From the NCBI RefSeq assembly GCF_001553645.1, contig NZ_CP014231.1, positions 930,001-994,000 of the forward strand: DNA of 64,000 bases. Reading direction: 5' to 3'. How positions within the stretch are numbered: the stretch's first letter is position 1; the number at the start of each line of letters is the position of its first letter. The translations under genes and the position numbers were made by a program. A model generated the notes under the pieces. That model was not told the DNA's origin. It saw nothing but the letters and a program-made list of their open reading frames with translations, and did not search any database. The DNA is from Leptotrichia sp. oral taxon 847 (GTDB lineage Bacteria; Fusobacteriota; Fusobacteriia; Fusobacteriales; Leptotrichiaceae). Of the stretch, positions 1 to 9,466 are shown piece by piece.

Positions 1-1462
1 TTTTGGTATCTTTAGAATTTTTTATTTTATCTCTATTTTGCACTCCTTCTACTTGATTATTTAAAAAATATATCCACGAAAAATGCCCTGGAAATCTAGA
101 ATTTGGCTCATCTGTTCCTATCACATTTTCATAGTATGAATACCACGCATTATCCGCTCCGGCCTTCAATAAATCTCTGTATGTTGGAAGTGAGAACTTT
201 TGTGGCGTTACAATTCTATCATCTGCCGTTGCAATAAACCAAACTGGTGTTTTTTTCATTTTTTGAATTTTTTCCTTTGTTACCCATAATTTCTTTGTTT
301 CTTTAAATTTTGAAACTGCACTATTTTCCCCGCCTGCAGAAACTTCAATATCATTTATTTTATAAGTTCCGTCAGTATTTCTCGCATATTCATAATAAGC
401 ATACGCCTCACAAATTGGTACAGCCGCTGCAAAATAGTCTGGATAATTAATTATCATATTTACTGTCATATATCCGCCGTTTGAATCTCCAGCAAGATAA
501 ATTCTTTCTGTATCAACAGAAGGATTATGTTTCACATATTCTTTAATCGTATCCATCAAAATTTGTGTATATCGTGAAATTCCACTTCCATTACCATTTG
601 TCCCGTCACCTTCATCCATCCAGTAAGTAGGCGACTGCACAGCTAGCACAAATGCCCCCTTCGTATCACTTCCACTCGTAGTAAAATATTTCTGAATTTC
701 CTCTTTTGCAAGTGCCGAAGTTTCTGTTCCCAAAATATCAATATCAGGATCATCTCCACCTTCACCTTGTCCATGAAGCCAAATAATTAATGGTTTTTTC
801 TCACCTTTTTTCAAATTTTCAGGCTCATATGCAGCCATTTCCAATTTCAAATTTTCCATCTTTTTAGTAATCGGATTTTTGTAATTTCCACTAAATGAAC
901 TTCTGTAATTAAATAATGCTGTATCATTTGAAATACGATTATTAATTACATCTTCCTTTTTATTAATCGCATAATCTTTCCTATCAACAGTAACTTTTCC
1001 ATCAATTTCTACAACATATTCTTTCGCCCATTCATTAAAAAATTTCTTAATATTATATGAAAACGGCGATCCTTCATATTTCAAAGTCTTCTGATTAAAT
1101 ACATTTTCCAATTCAAGCGTAACAATTCCAGTATCAAAGGCTTTTTCCCCCTTACCATCTGAAATATATACATTAGTTACCTTTCTCTCAACTCCATTAG
1201 TCTTGACCTTCCAATTATTTTTATCAAGCCCAGTAATTCGATAATCATCCATTTGCAAAATAATTTTACTCACGGTAGGCCCACTTTCAAAACCTTTTAC
1301 AAAAATACTGATTTTCTTTACTCCATCATAATTCGGTAATTTCACGGACTTTTCACTTACCTTCCTAAAATTTCTTGTTTTCGCATCGATCTTTTTAGCA
1401 CTATTCCCGACTACTCCAATCGCTAAGAGAAAAAATATTGCAGTCATTAAGCTTTTTTTCAT
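1..1462 (-). CDS. Secreted alpha/beta-hydrolase esterase (partial, 3' end outside window)
   Basis: The reading frame begins at ATG 1462 and stays open to the window edge, so the C-terminus is missing. A Lys-Lys-Ser start followed by a hydrophobic stretch looks like a signal peptide. Residues of about 30-130 resemble the Ig-like N-terminal domain of EstA/PHB-depolymerase-type esterases. The catalytic half shows WLHGQGEGGDD (oxyanion region), the nucleophile elbow GDSNGG, an Asp in TADDRIV and a His in FPGHFSW, so the Ser-Asp-His triad appears complete. The start lies 29 bp past the aroC stop, so it is probably co-transcribed behind aroC. It is a paralogue of the 650-residue esterase at 2764-4716. 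The natural substrate cannot be read from the sequence; hydrolysis of a carboxylic ester outside the cytoplasm is the family role. Confidence 0.8.
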   Translation of the reverse strand, partial: MKKSLMTAIFFLLAIGVVGNSAKKIDAKTRNFRKVSEKSVKLPNYDGVKKISIFVKGFESGPTVSKIILQMDDYRITGLDKNNWKVKTNGVERKVTNVYISDGKGEKAFDTGIVTLELENVFNQKTLKYEGSPFSYNIKKFFNEWAKEYVVEIDGKVTVDRKDYAINKKEDVINNRISNDTALFNYRSSFSGNYKNPITKKMENLKLEMAAYEPENLKKGEKKPLIIWLHGQGEGGDDPDIDILGTETSALAKEEIQKYFTTSGSDTKGAFVLAVQSPTYWMDEGDGTNGNGSGISRYTQILMDTIKEYVKHNPSVDTERIYLAGDSNGGYMTVNMIINYPDYFAAAVPICEAYAYYEYARNTDGTYKINDIEVSAGGENSAVSKFKETKKLWVTKEKIQKMKKTPVWFIATADDRIVTPQKFSLPTYRDLLKAGADNAWYSYYENVIGTDEPNSRFPGHFSWIYFLNNQVEGVQNRDKIKNSKDTK

Positions 1463-1491
1463 AATTTTCTCACTTTCTCTATTTTAATTTT

Positions 1492-2589
1492 TTACAATCG
1501 ATATTTCCTAGCTTCCAAAACTCTATCCAAAATTACAATCGCCGTAGCCGCCTCCAATACTGGCACTGCTCTCGGTACTATTATTGGATCATGTCTTCCA
1601 TGAACTTCCAAAATATCATTTTTCTTAGTTTCAAGATTCACAGTTTTTTGTGCTTTTTCAATTGAAGCCGTCGGTTTTATCGCCACTTTAAATGAAATTG
1701 GCATTCCAGTCGTTATTCCACCTATAATTCCACCGTTATTATTTGTAAATGATTTTATTTCTCCATTTTCATCAAAATACATCTCATCATTTGCTTCGTA
1801 CCCTGTCATTTCTGTAATTCCAAAGCCTGCCCCAAACTCTATTCCTTTTGTAGCCGGCACCGAGAAAATCATTCTCGAAAGCTCACTTTCCATTGACTCA
1901 AAATATGGATCTCCTATTCCCGCAGGAAGTCCTGTAACCATAAGTTCCACAATTCCACCAAGTGAATTTTTTTCTTCCCTAGTTTTTTCTACAGCCTTCT
2001 CAATTTTTTCCACAATTTTTTCATTCAAGACAGGCAAAGTCATATTTCTAAGTTTCTCAATATTTTCCTCTGTAATATCGCTTTCCACAAAATCTCTATC
2101 TTCAATATTCTTTACCGATTTAATATGTGCTGCAATTAAAATCCCTTGCTCCTTCAAAATCTGTTTTGCAATTGCTCCAGCAAATACCAATGAAGCCGTT
2201 ATTCTCCCTGAAAAATGTCCGCTTCCACGAATATCATTAAATCCGTTATATCTATTAAATCCGCTCCAATCTGCATGTCCCGGTCTTGGCTTTCTTTTTA
2301 ATTCGCTGTAATCCTTTGAACGCTGATTTGAATTTCTGATAATCATCGCAAGTGGTGTTCCTGTCGTTTTTTCATCAAAAAATCCACTCAAAATCTCAAA
2401 TTCATCCTTTTCCACTCTAGGTGTTGTCAATTTAGATCTTCCAGGCGCTCTTCTTCTCATTTCCTGCGAGAGAAATTCCAAATCCAGCTCCGTTCCTGCC
2501 GGAATTCCGTCAATATTTACTCCCAATGCATTTCCATGCGATTCTCCAAAAATCGAAATTTTATAATTTTTTCCAAAATTTGCTGCCAT
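1492..2589 (-). CDS. aroC: Chorismate synthase
   Basis: This enzyme converts 5-enolpyruvylshikimate-3-phosphate to chorismate, the last shikimate step, using reduced FMN. The 365-residue length is normal for bacterial AroC. Family signatures are visible: the N-terminal GESHGNALGV block, RRRAPGRSKLTTPR, the GHADWSGFNRYNGFNDIRGSGH region and the C-terminal HGRHDPIIVPRAVPVLEA block. It lies upstream of an esterase gene (29 bp gap) and downstream of aroA across two unrelated genes, in a loose minus-strand aro cluster. Nothing is missing or truncated. Confidence 0.97.
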   Translation of the reverse strand: MAANFGKNYKISIFGESHGNALGVNIDGIPAGTELDLEFLSQEMRRRAPGRSKLTTPRVEKDEFEILSGFFDEKTTGTPLAMIIRNSNQRSKDYSELKRKPRPGHADWSGFNRYNGFNDIRGSGHFSGRITASLVFAGAIAKQILKEQGILIAAHIKSVKNIEDRDFVESDITEENIEKLRNMTLPVLNEKIVEKIEKAVEKTREEKNSLGGIVELMVTGLPAGIGDPYFESMESELSRMIFSVPATKGIEFGAGFGITEMTGYEANDEMYFDENGEIKSFTNNNGGIIGGITTGMPISFKVAIKPTASIEKAQKTVNLETKKNDILEVHGRHDPIIVPRAVPVLEAATAIVILDRVLEARKYRL

Positions 2590-2763
2590 TTTCTTACTCC
2601 TTCTATTTTATACAAATCATAATAAAAAATGATTTTTATCTTTTAACAATTTTTCTTTAATATATTTTAAAATATTCCACAATACTTTAAAAATTTAATT
2701 TTTAACTTTATATCCATTTTTAATAATATCAATCTTTATTTGCAACTTTTAAGATTGAAAACT

Positions 2764-4716
2764 CTATTTTTCAGCCTTTACTAAATCTTTATAATTTTTA
2801 ACTTTTGTTTTTTCTTCTTTTGAAAGTAAATTATATAATTTACGAACCATTTCCACATATGATTTTTTCGTATATTTTTCGCCAGTTCTCTTATTCAATA
2901 CTATTTTTTCAGCGTTCGGAATATCACTTATCAATTTACTCACAATAATATAAGGTTTCCAATCTTCTGTGTAAATATCACTTTTTCCATTAGGAGTATA
3001 TTGAGCTGTGTTCAATTCAGCAGTCCCAGATCCTTTTTTAATATTTCCATTTTTATCACGACCAAGCCATTTATTTTTTAACTGTTCCACTTTTCCACGA
3101 GCTTGAGCAGTTTCCCGTCTTTGCTCAAATAGCCACTCAAAAGGATAATCTATTTGATACCCATATTTCCAAGTTGACATATGTGACCCCTTGCTAAATT
3201 CTCCCCAGTTAATTCCAGTACCTGGTTTTGTATTATCATGGGTTGTCATTTTTTTATCAATTTTATTTTGCTCTTCAACAGAAAGATAAGGATCCCATTC
3301 GTCATGAGCAATTTCAACTCCTGCAGCCTTAAAATATTCCTGAATCGTTTTCCACAAACTTGTTGCCATCAAATCATTTGAAGCTGTATGAACCAATATA
3401 TTATCATCAGAAATCATATAATACCAATTTTGATAATTCTTTTTATCAAGTCCAAATCCATTAAAACTAATCGAATCATTTTGTGGTGAACGAGCTGGCG
3501 CACCATTATTTTGAAAATCTTTATTATAATTATTAGACCATTGAGAGCCTAAAATTGCCACTCCCGCAAAAAAATTATCTCTTTGTGCCGCCATATCTAA
3601 AAGAAGCATTCCTCCCATAGATTGCCCAGTCCCATAAATACGGCTTTCATTAATATATCCTTTATATTCCTTCAAAACAGAATCCAAAAGTTCCCAAATT
3701 GCTGGATTTTCTTCACTCGAAGAAACAACATCATTAGTAGAACGACGATTTTCTTCAACTTGTGGAACAATGATTATTGCTGGATGTTTCTCTTGAAGTT
3801 CTTTACTTGCCATTTTTGCAGCCGCTTTTGTAGAAGTCAGCGAAGCCATTGGATCAGTATCATTTGCTCCTGCGTGTTCCATATGAAGTACAACCGAGAT
3901 ATTTCCTTTATTCTTTTCTAAAACTTCTTTATTTGGAATATAAATTGCATAAGGTAACTCAAAATTCTCATATTTCCCAGCATATTCACTATATGCCTTA
4001 GTTGCCTTAAATCCTCCATTTCCAATATAGTTTATTTTCCAACCACTATTTTTGTCAAATTCTGGCAAGATAATTTTATTTTTATCTGCTGTAATAATAC
4101 TCTGCTTAACTGTTTCACCTGTTGGTCTAGTTTGCTGTTTATCTTCCAAAGTATAATTTGAGATTTCTCTAGTTCCAGCAGCAATTTTCCCATTTTTCCC
4201 AGCAACTTCTCCAATTTGTTTCACACCAACCATCATTGTACTTGTATAGGATAAATTTTGTCCAGCAAGCATATAATCTGTATTCACTTCAATTATTACA
4301 TATTTTCCTTCTTTAGTGCCACCATTTTTAGAAATTTCTGGCTTATCGTTAACATAAACTTTTGTGATTTGTCCTTCATTCCCTTTCGTACCATCTCTAT
4401 CAATTTCCACAGTTTTCTCAAAGCCATCTTTTTTCTCGCTATAAATCGCATAATCTGTAATCTCATAATCATTTTTATCCACAGAATCTGACTTAATATT
4501 CTGATTATACTCAACAATAATCGCCGAAGTTTTCGCACCTTCCAAATCTACAAATCCATAAGATTTAACATTAACAATTGCATTATCAGCTAAAATTGAT
4601 TTTGATATTTTACTTTTATTCACAGTTTTTGCAACAGAAATAGTACTAAATGTCATTCCTGATAAAAATAAGACCATCAGTCCAAAATATAGTTTCTTTT
4701 TACAATTTAATTTCAT
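2764..4716 (-). CDS. Secreted esterase with Ig-like N-terminal domain
   Basis: This is a 650-residue protein from ATG 4716. An in-frame GTG lies 21 nt further upstream, but the GTGGAG ribosome site sits inside that extension, so the ATG is preferred. It starts with MKLNCKKK and a hydrophobic segment ending near ISVAK, a likely signal peptide. An Ig-like domain (about residues 35-190) precedes an alpha/beta-hydrolase domain with VVLHMEHAG, the nucleophile elbow GTGQSMGG, an Asp-rich ISDDNILVHTAS segment and a His in GSHMSTWKYGYQ. It shares this layout with the partial esterase at 1-1462, and the two flank aroC. PHB-depolymerase or feruloyl-esterase-like activity is possible; the substrate is unknown. 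Confidence 0.8.
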   Translation of the reverse strand: MKLNCKKKLYFGLMVLFLSGMTFSTISVAKTVNKSKISKSILADNAIVNVKSYGFVDLEGAKTSAIIVEYNQNIKSDSVDKNDYEITDYAIYSEKKDGFEKTVEIDRDGTKGNEGQITKVYVNDKPEISKNGGTKEGKYVIIEVNTDYMLAGQNLSYTSTMMVGVKQIGEVAGKNGKIAAGTREISNYTLEDKQQTRPTGETVKQSIITADKNKIILPEFDKNSGWKINYIGNGGFKATKAYSEYAGKYENFELPYAIYIPNKEVLEKNKGNISVVLHMEHAGANDTDPMASLTSTKAAAKMASKELQEKHPAIIIVPQVEENRRSTNDVVSSSEENPAIWELLDSVLKEYKGYINESRIYGTGQSMGGMLLLDMAAQRDNFFAGVAILGSQWSNNYNKDFQNNGAPARSPQNDSISFNGFGLDKKNYQNWYYMISDDNILVHTASNDLMATSLWKTIQEYFKAAGVEIAHDEWDPYLSVEEQNKIDKKMTTHDNTKPGTGINWGEFSKGSHMSTWKYGYQIDYPFEWLFEQRRETAQARGKVEQLKNKWLGRDKNGNIKKGSGTAELNTAQYTPNGKSDIYTEDWKPYIIVSKLISDIPNAEKIVLNKRTGEKYTKKSYVEMVRKLYNLLSKEEKTKVKNYKDLVKAEK

Positions 4717-4765
4717 AAATTTTTCTCCACTTCTCACAATACTTTTTCCACACTAACGTTTATTT

Positions 4766-5386
4766 TTACTTGTTATCATTTTTTACAACAAAATCTTTTC
4801 CATTTACCAAAACTGCCTCACTATTGCTTATTGGAAGCAAATTTAATTTATTTTCATAAATTTTTATAGTTTCTTTTGTACTTTCGACAAACGGAAATTC
4901 ATTATTATGTGGCAAAATATAAAAACCTGTAATATTCATTGCTTCATAATTATCTAAATCAGGAGCAATTTCCTTATTATCCATTATCTGATTGTATTCT
5001 ATATTTTTAGAAGTAATAATCGCTCCAGCCGATTCTCCTATATAAAACATTCCATTTGAAATTTTGTCTTTAATAGCATCTAAAATTTTTTTACGTTTTA
5101 GTTCCTGCAATAGATAAAATGTATTTCCACCTGATACATACAAAATTTTTGTATCCTTCAATATATTTTCTATTTTTTGTTTTTCTGTTTTTGAAATATC
5201 TAAAATATTTATTGAAAATCCCAATTCCAAAAATGCCTGCTTAGCTTCGTCTACATATCCTTTATAATCTTCAGTGTTTGAGGCAGTAGGAACAAACGTA
5301 ATTTCTTTTTCTGGTACATCTTTTAAAAATTCTTTCACTAAATTTTTTGTTCCTGCTAAATATGATGTCAAAAATAATTTATTCAT
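4766..5386 (-). CDS. Peptidase S51 (dipeptidase E-like) protein
   Basis: A 206-residue cytoplasmic protein with the fold signature of class I glutamine-amidotransferase-like S51 peptidases. It has YVSGGNTFYLL, the nucleophile elbow GESAGA (Ser of the G-x-S-A-G motif) and a downstream His in LPHNNEF. Dipeptidase E cleaves Asp-X dipeptides; related proteins include cyanophycinases, but the size fits the PepE/YgaJ branch. It lies 49 bp downstream of the esterase start on the same strand, with a 150-bp gap to aroA upstream. It has no signal peptide. The family call is firm; the exact peptide substrate is not. Confidence 0.82.
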   Translation of the reverse strand: MNKLFLTSYLAGTKNLVKEFLKDVPEKEITFVPTASNTEDYKGYVDEAKQAFLELGFSINILDISKTEKQKIENILKDTKILYVSGGNTFYLLQELKRKKILDAIKDKISNGMFYIGESAGAIITSKNIEYNQIMDNKEIAPDLDNYEAMNITGFYILPHNNEFPFVESTKETIKIYENKLNLLPISNSEAVLVNGKDFVVKNDNK

Positions 5387-5538
5387 ATAAATTCCCTTTC
5401 CTAACAGTTTTAATTAAATTTTACATTCGCATATTCAATTAATTCTCTATTTCTATTTTAAAAAATTTCATTTTAAATTTTACCATTTTTAACTTATTTT
5501 TCTATTACAAATAATCTTTATCTTTCTAGAAAATCTTT

Positions 5539-6831
5539 TTAACAATCTTTCTCTATTTCTCCACCCATTTTCACAAAATCATCCCAGAAATGAGGATAAG
5601 ATTTTCTGACACTTTCAGCCTCTTCCAGAATTATTTCCTTTTCGCATCTTGTTGAAGCGATTGCAAGCGACATTGCAATTCTATGATCATTCCAAGCATT
5701 TACTGTAACTCCGCCTGCAAATCCTTCTACACCTTGAATAATTAAATTGTCCCCTTCTTCAGTCACATTCGCTCCAAGTTTATTCAATTCCGTCTTTATC
5801 GAAGTTATTCTATCCGACTCCTTTATTCTAAGTCTTTCTCCATTAATAATCCTAGTTTCCCCTTCACTCAAGGCCCCTAATACCGTCAAAATCGGTGCAA
5901 TATCAGGACATTGCGAAATATCGATTACTGTTCCTTTAGTTTTAGAAGGCTTTACAATTACATAATCATCGAAAATTTCAATATTTGCACCCATTCTTTC
6001 AACAATTTCTATTATTTCCCTGTCGCCTTGCAGCGAGTTCTTATTCACATGCAGGCATTTCACTTCATTATCCTTGTTTGCAGAAATTATTCCAGCCACA
6101 ATCCAGAACGCCACTTGCGAATAATCTCCCTCAACAGTATAATCAAACGGCTTATAAATCTGATTTCCCTTTATATCGAAACTCTTATAGTCATTGTTCA
6201 CAATCTCAATTCCTGCCAGTTTCAATATTTCCAATGTCAAATCAATATATCCCTTTGACTCCAGATTTTTATTAATAGTCAACTTTGAATCCCCATCCAA
6301 GAGTGGCAAAGCATGCAAAAGTCCTGTAATAAATTGTGAACTTATATTCCCGTCAATTTCAAAATTTCCCGCCTTCAATTTTCCATTCACTGTAAGTGGC
6401 AATTTCCCATTCTCATTTTTATAAAAAATGCCCTGTTTATCAAAAATCCTATAATACGAGTCAAGCGGTCTGTCCACCAGCTTCCCCTTTCCATCGAAAA
6501 TCAGCTCATTTTCATTCGTAATTCCAATCGGTATCAAAAACCTGATTGTAGATCCCGACTCATTGCATTGCACATACTTATCCTTTGGAACAACTTTTCC
6601 GCCATTTCCGATAATTTCAAGAGCATTTTCAAAACGCTCTATTTCTGCTCCCCAGTTTTCCATAATATCCGTTGTTGTTGTAATGTCTACTGAAAACTTT
6701 AAATTATCAATTTTTGACTTCTTCCCACCTTCAGCTAATGCCGCTGCAATCACCGCTCTATGCGAATAACTTTTTGATGGTGGGATTTCTATTGTACCGT
6801 TTAAGGTGCTTGGTTTTATTTTTATTTTCAT
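5539..6831 (-). CDS. aroA: 3-phosphoshikimate 1-carboxyvinyltransferase (EPSP synthase)
   Basis: This enzyme transfers the enolpyruvyl group of PEP to shikimate-3-phosphate. The 430-residue length is normal. Visible signatures are the N-terminal PPSKSYSHRAVIAAALAEG, the NESGSTIRFLIPI segment, EGDYSQVAFW, the LRIKESDRITSIKTELNKLG block and the C-terminal WNDHRIAMSLAIAS motif with substrate-binding Asp-His-Arg. AGGAAAAAATTT precedes the ATG. It belongs to the scattered minus-strand aro genes with aroC and aroB. Confidence 0.96.
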   Translation of the reverse strand: MKIKIKPSTLNGTIEIPPSKSYSHRAVIAAALAEGGKKSKIDNLKFSVDITTTTDIMENWGAEIERFENALEIIGNGGKVVPKDKYVQCNESGSTIRFLIPIGITNENELIFDGKGKLVDRPLDSYYRIFDKQGIFYKNENGKLPLTVNGKLKAGNFEIDGNISSQFITGLLHALPLLDGDSKLTINKNLESKGYIDLTLEILKLAGIEIVNNDYKSFDIKGNQIYKPFDYTVEGDYSQVAFWIVAGIISANKDNEVKCLHVNKNSLQGDREIIEIVERMGANIEIFDDYVIVKPSKTKGTVIDISQCPDIAPILTVLGALSEGETRIINGERLRIKESDRITSIKTELNKLGANVTEEGDNLIIQGVEGFAGGVTVNAWNDHRIAMSLAIASTRCEKEIILEEAESVRKSYPHFWDDFVKMGGEIEKDC

Positions 6832-6915
6832 AAATTTTTTCCTTTCTTTTATTTTTTACTTATATTGTCTTTTTAATTGATTTATCCTTTTTTCACACAA
6901 TTTTCTTTTATTGTT

Positions 6916-7977
6916 TTAAAGTTTAAAAGAAAAACATGTCACTCCAACTATAATAGCAACTATTCCTATCCAAAAAGGTATTGCTATATATTTAAAACTA
7001 TTTTTTATAAAGTAAAATAACACACTCATTCCTAAAATAATAATTCCTGTAATCATTAAAATTTTAGAAACTATATTGTCCTGTATATGTAATATACTTG
7101 TTGTACCTATACCAAACAAAGAAAAAATCATCAAAAATATTCCCATTATTTCTAATGTTTTTTGATTAAAATTTTTGTAATTTTCTTCTAAATTCTCATA
7201 CTTTTCGATTATTTTTTCTGTTTTTTCCTCCAATTCCCTGTATTTATTTGATATTTTTTCATCAAAACCTTTATATCTTTGTTCTAGACTTTCATAAGAC
7301 TTTTTAGAAGTTTCTTCTAAAATTTCATATTCCTTTCTCATTTTTACCAAATATTCTTCTAATAAATTTTCTCTTATTTTTATTAATTCTTCACTAAATA
7401 AACTAAATACATTATCTAAACCTAATATCCATCCAAATTTTTCAGCATATTCCTTAGCACTTTCATTATCTTCTCTTTTATCTATTATATCATATATTTT
7501 TTCACTCAATTTTACAAAGACATCTATTTTATTCATTTTTTTCTTATATTTTTTTTGGAATTCAATATAATTATCTTCTTTAATTTCAATTTCTTCATAT
7601 ATAAATTTATCTATTAAATTACCTTCTTCAATCTCTGAAACCATTTTTTTTAAATATTCGTTTATATTATTTTTCAAAAAATTATTTTTATCTTTTAATT
7701 GTTGAAGAGTGTGATCATTACAGAAATCGTCAATTTGTTTTTCTACTCCGCCATCACGAAAATTTTCATAAAATTTTTCTCTTTCTTTCTCATTAATTTC
7801 TATTATTCTTTCTATTTCTTGAATAGTATTTTCATTTAATTGATAATCTTCATTAATTTTTATTTCTAAAAATTCTTTATTCTCTTCTAATATTTTATAA
7901 ATTTCATAATATTTATTTAATACTTCGTACTCATCTTTTATTTCCTGAATAGTCGTTTTTTTTATTTTTTTTGACAT
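6916..7977 (-). CDS. Coiled-coil protein with two C-terminal membrane segments
   Basis: I do not recognise a family. The second ATG (7977) is chosen because GGAG lies just before it, inside the alternative 4-residue extension. The protein is 353 residues, very rich in Glu, Lys and Ile. Residues of about 170-270 form long heptad-like stretches, and two hydrophobic segments close the C-terminus (about 275-300 and 305-350). This suggests a cytoplasmic coiled coil anchored by a C-terminal hairpin, with a short tail. It lies between aroA and a small acidic gene. There is no catalytic motif to suggest an enzyme. Confidence 0.6.
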   Translation of the reverse strand: MSKKIKKTTIQEIKDEYEVLNKYYEIYKILEENKEFLEIKINEDYQLNENTIQEIERIIEINEKEREKFYENFRDGGVEKQIDDFCNDHTLQQLKDKNNFLKNNINEYLKKMVSEIEEGNLIDKFIYEEIEIKEDNYIEFQKKYKKKMNKIDVFVKLSEKIYDIIDKREDNESAKEYAEKFGWILGLDNVFSLFSEELIKIRENLLEEYLVKMRKEYEILEETSKKSYESLEQRYKGFDEKISNKYRELEEKTEKIIEKYENLEENYKNFNQKTLEIMGIFLMIFSLFGIGTTSILHIQDNIVSKILMITGIIILGMSVLFYFIKNSFKYIAIPFWIGIVAIIVGVTCFSFKL

Positions 7978-8078
7978 AATTTTCTCCATTTTATATTTTG
8001 GTATTAATTATGAGTTTTTTACATAAATTAACTTTTTCTTAATTATTATACAATCTAAAAATATTTAAAACTAAAAAT

Positions 8079-8612
8079 TTATCCTACAATATCCGCTTCA
8101 CTGCTAAATTCCCCGCTAACATTCCCCGTTAAATCAATCCAATGCCCTGCAAAAAATACTTCATCATCATAAAAATACACCGTAAAATCTCCGTCAGAAG
8201 TTATGTTCAAACTTTCTAAATAAATTCCATTTTTAAAAACTTCTTTTGAAACTTTTTGTTCTTTTAACTCTTCCTTTTCTTTTTCCGTAAATTTAGAATT
8301 TGAATTTTTTTCAAGTATTTCTATCATTCCATCCACATCTTCCTCATCGACCGAAGAAAACCAATCTTCCGCTAACCAACGCAAATCTTCCACAATTCTA
8401 TCTCTTATTCTCTCATCCCATTCTTTTTGATTGAGATACATAATTTTAAATTGTTCAATTGCCCCTTTAACTTCTTCTACTTTTTTCTCTTCACTCCAAT
8501 TATGCCCAATTCCACCATCAAAACTCACACTTATTTTTCTCCCAAGCCACTCAACTTCAGTTTCAAAATTTTTTATTTCTCCAAAAACTTCATCTTTTAT
8601 AGCATCACTCAT
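8079..8612 (-). CDS. Small acidic protein resembling DUF2262
   Basis: A 177-residue acidic cytoplasmic protein with an excellent GGAGG ribosome site before ATG 8612. The N-terminal pattern (an EVEWLGRKISVSFD strand pair, then a helix ending in WDERIRDRIVEDL) and the C-terminal SDGDFTVYFYDDEVFFAGHWI strand cluster resemble DUF2262-type proteins. This assignment is from memory of the family and only moderately secure. Proteins of this kind are often found near polymorphic toxins, but no toxin is adjacent here. An IS200 element lies 33 bp downstream of nothing essential on the upstream side. Function unknown. Confidence 0.55.
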   Translation of the reverse strand: MSDAIKDEVFGEIKNFETEVEWLGRKISVSFDGGIGHNWSEEKKVEEVKGAIEQFKIMYLNQKEWDERIRDRIVEDLRWLAEDWFSSVDEEDVDGMIEILEKNSNSKFTEKEKEELKEQKVSKEVFKNGIYLESLNITSDGDFTVYFYDDEVFFAGHWIDLTGNVSGEFSSEADIVG

Positions 8613-8645
8613 ATTAGTCCTCCATTTTATTCTTTTTTAATCCCA

Positions 8646-9398
8646 AGTCAAGACCACCCTTCAAAAGGGTGGCTTGCTCTACGGCTATAAGCCGTCGGGT
8701 CTCCTACTTCGCCTAAAGACGATACTTGACCTTCGTTCAAGCTACTGTTGTATTTGACTCGTTGCTACCTCTTAAAGAGGTATCCGTACTACTTGCTACC
8801 CTTAAAAGGGTCTTCATATTCCTTTACACTTAATTTGTCCATCGCTATATCATGTTTCTCCTGTTCGGCTATATATTTTTTTATTGTTGCTTCATTTAAG
8901 CCTACTGTGCTTACATAATATCCTTCTGACCAGAAATGTCTGTTTCCAAATTTATATTTTAAGTTTGCATGCTTATCAAACATCATCAATGCACTTTTCC
9001 CTTTCAGATATCCCATAAAACTTGATACACTTATTTTTGGTGGTATGCTTACCAGCATATGCACGTGATCTTTCATCAGATGTCCTTCTATTATTTCAAC
9101 TCCTTTATATTCACATAATCTTCTTAAAATTTCTCCCACACTTTTTCTGTATTGACTATATACAATTTTTCGTCTATACTTAGGTGTAAATACTATATGA
9201 TACTTACACATCCATTTAGTATGAGACAGGCTATTAGTTTTATTAGCCATATAAACACCTTCCTTTCATTAATAGTAGCTTGAACAACTCTATTATAACG
9301 GAAGGTGTATTTTGTTGCAAACTTACGTTTCCGCACCCGCATAGCAGGTGGTTTTATGTTTCGCACGCTTTGCGTACTCAACTGACTAAAGTCAATAA
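8646..9398 (-). mobile_element. IS200/IS605-type insertion sequence, copy 1
   Basis: A 753-bp unit found three times in the window with the same length (also 40633-41385 and 48097-48849). The boundaries were set where the flanks of the three copies diverge. It contains only tnpA, transcribed leftwards. The 3' end (8646-8790) is full of small hairpins, including CCACCCTT/AAGGGTGG and ACGGCT/AGCCGT, as expected for subterminal structures recognised by HUH transposases. TTGAC occurs at both ends on the tnpA-sense strand. As is normal for this family, no target duplication is visible. The tnpA-proximal end abuts a terminator-like hairpin. Confidence 0.93.
8789..9250 (-). CDS. tnpA: IS200/IS605 family transposase TnpA (Y1 HUH)
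   Basis: A 153-residue single-strand DNA transposase. The HUH metal-binding motif is visible as HVHMLVSIPP, and the catalytic tyrosine is probably the Tyr in KKYIAEQEKHD. The N-terminus (SHTKWMCKYHIVFTPKYRR) is typical of the family. The encoded protein is identical in all three copies in the window, so transposition was recent and all copies are potentially active. No tnpB accompanies it. Confidence 0.95.
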   Translation of the reverse strand: MANKTNSLSHTKWMCKYHIVFTPKYRRKIVYSQYRKSVGEILRRLCEYKGVEIIEGHLMKDHVHMLVSIPPKISVSSFMGYLKGKSALMMFDKHANLKYKFGNRHFWSEGYYVSTVGLNEATIKKYIAEQEKHDIAMDKLSVKEYEDPFKGSK

Positions 9399-9399
9399 T

Positions 9400-9427
9400 A
9401 AATTCATCAGACACTGTCTGACGAATT
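9400..9427 (-). terminator. Terminator-like hairpin before IS200 copy 1
   Basis: A 13-bp inverted repeat (arms AATTCGTCAGACA and TGTCTGATGAATT with one wobble, 1-nt centre), followed on the minus strand by TTTATTATT, lies between the stop of the 178-residue membrane protein (9467) and the IS200 end (9398). The T-tract is imperfect, so termination is plausible but not certain. Its GTCAGACA/TGTCTGAC core recurs at 10829-10845. Confidence 0.5.
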
Positions 9428-9466
9428 CCATTTTTTGAATAAACTATATAAAATCTAATTTCCCTC

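Noticed and set aside
8079-8612. Immunity protein of a toxin system
   Set aside because: The family resemblance is only moderate and no toxin gene is adjacent, so no system can be supported here.
9193-9414. A 70-85 codon frame upstream of each tnpA copy (also 41180 and 48644)
   Set aside because: It lies across the structured left end of the IS and changes at every insertion boundary; it is not an independent gene.
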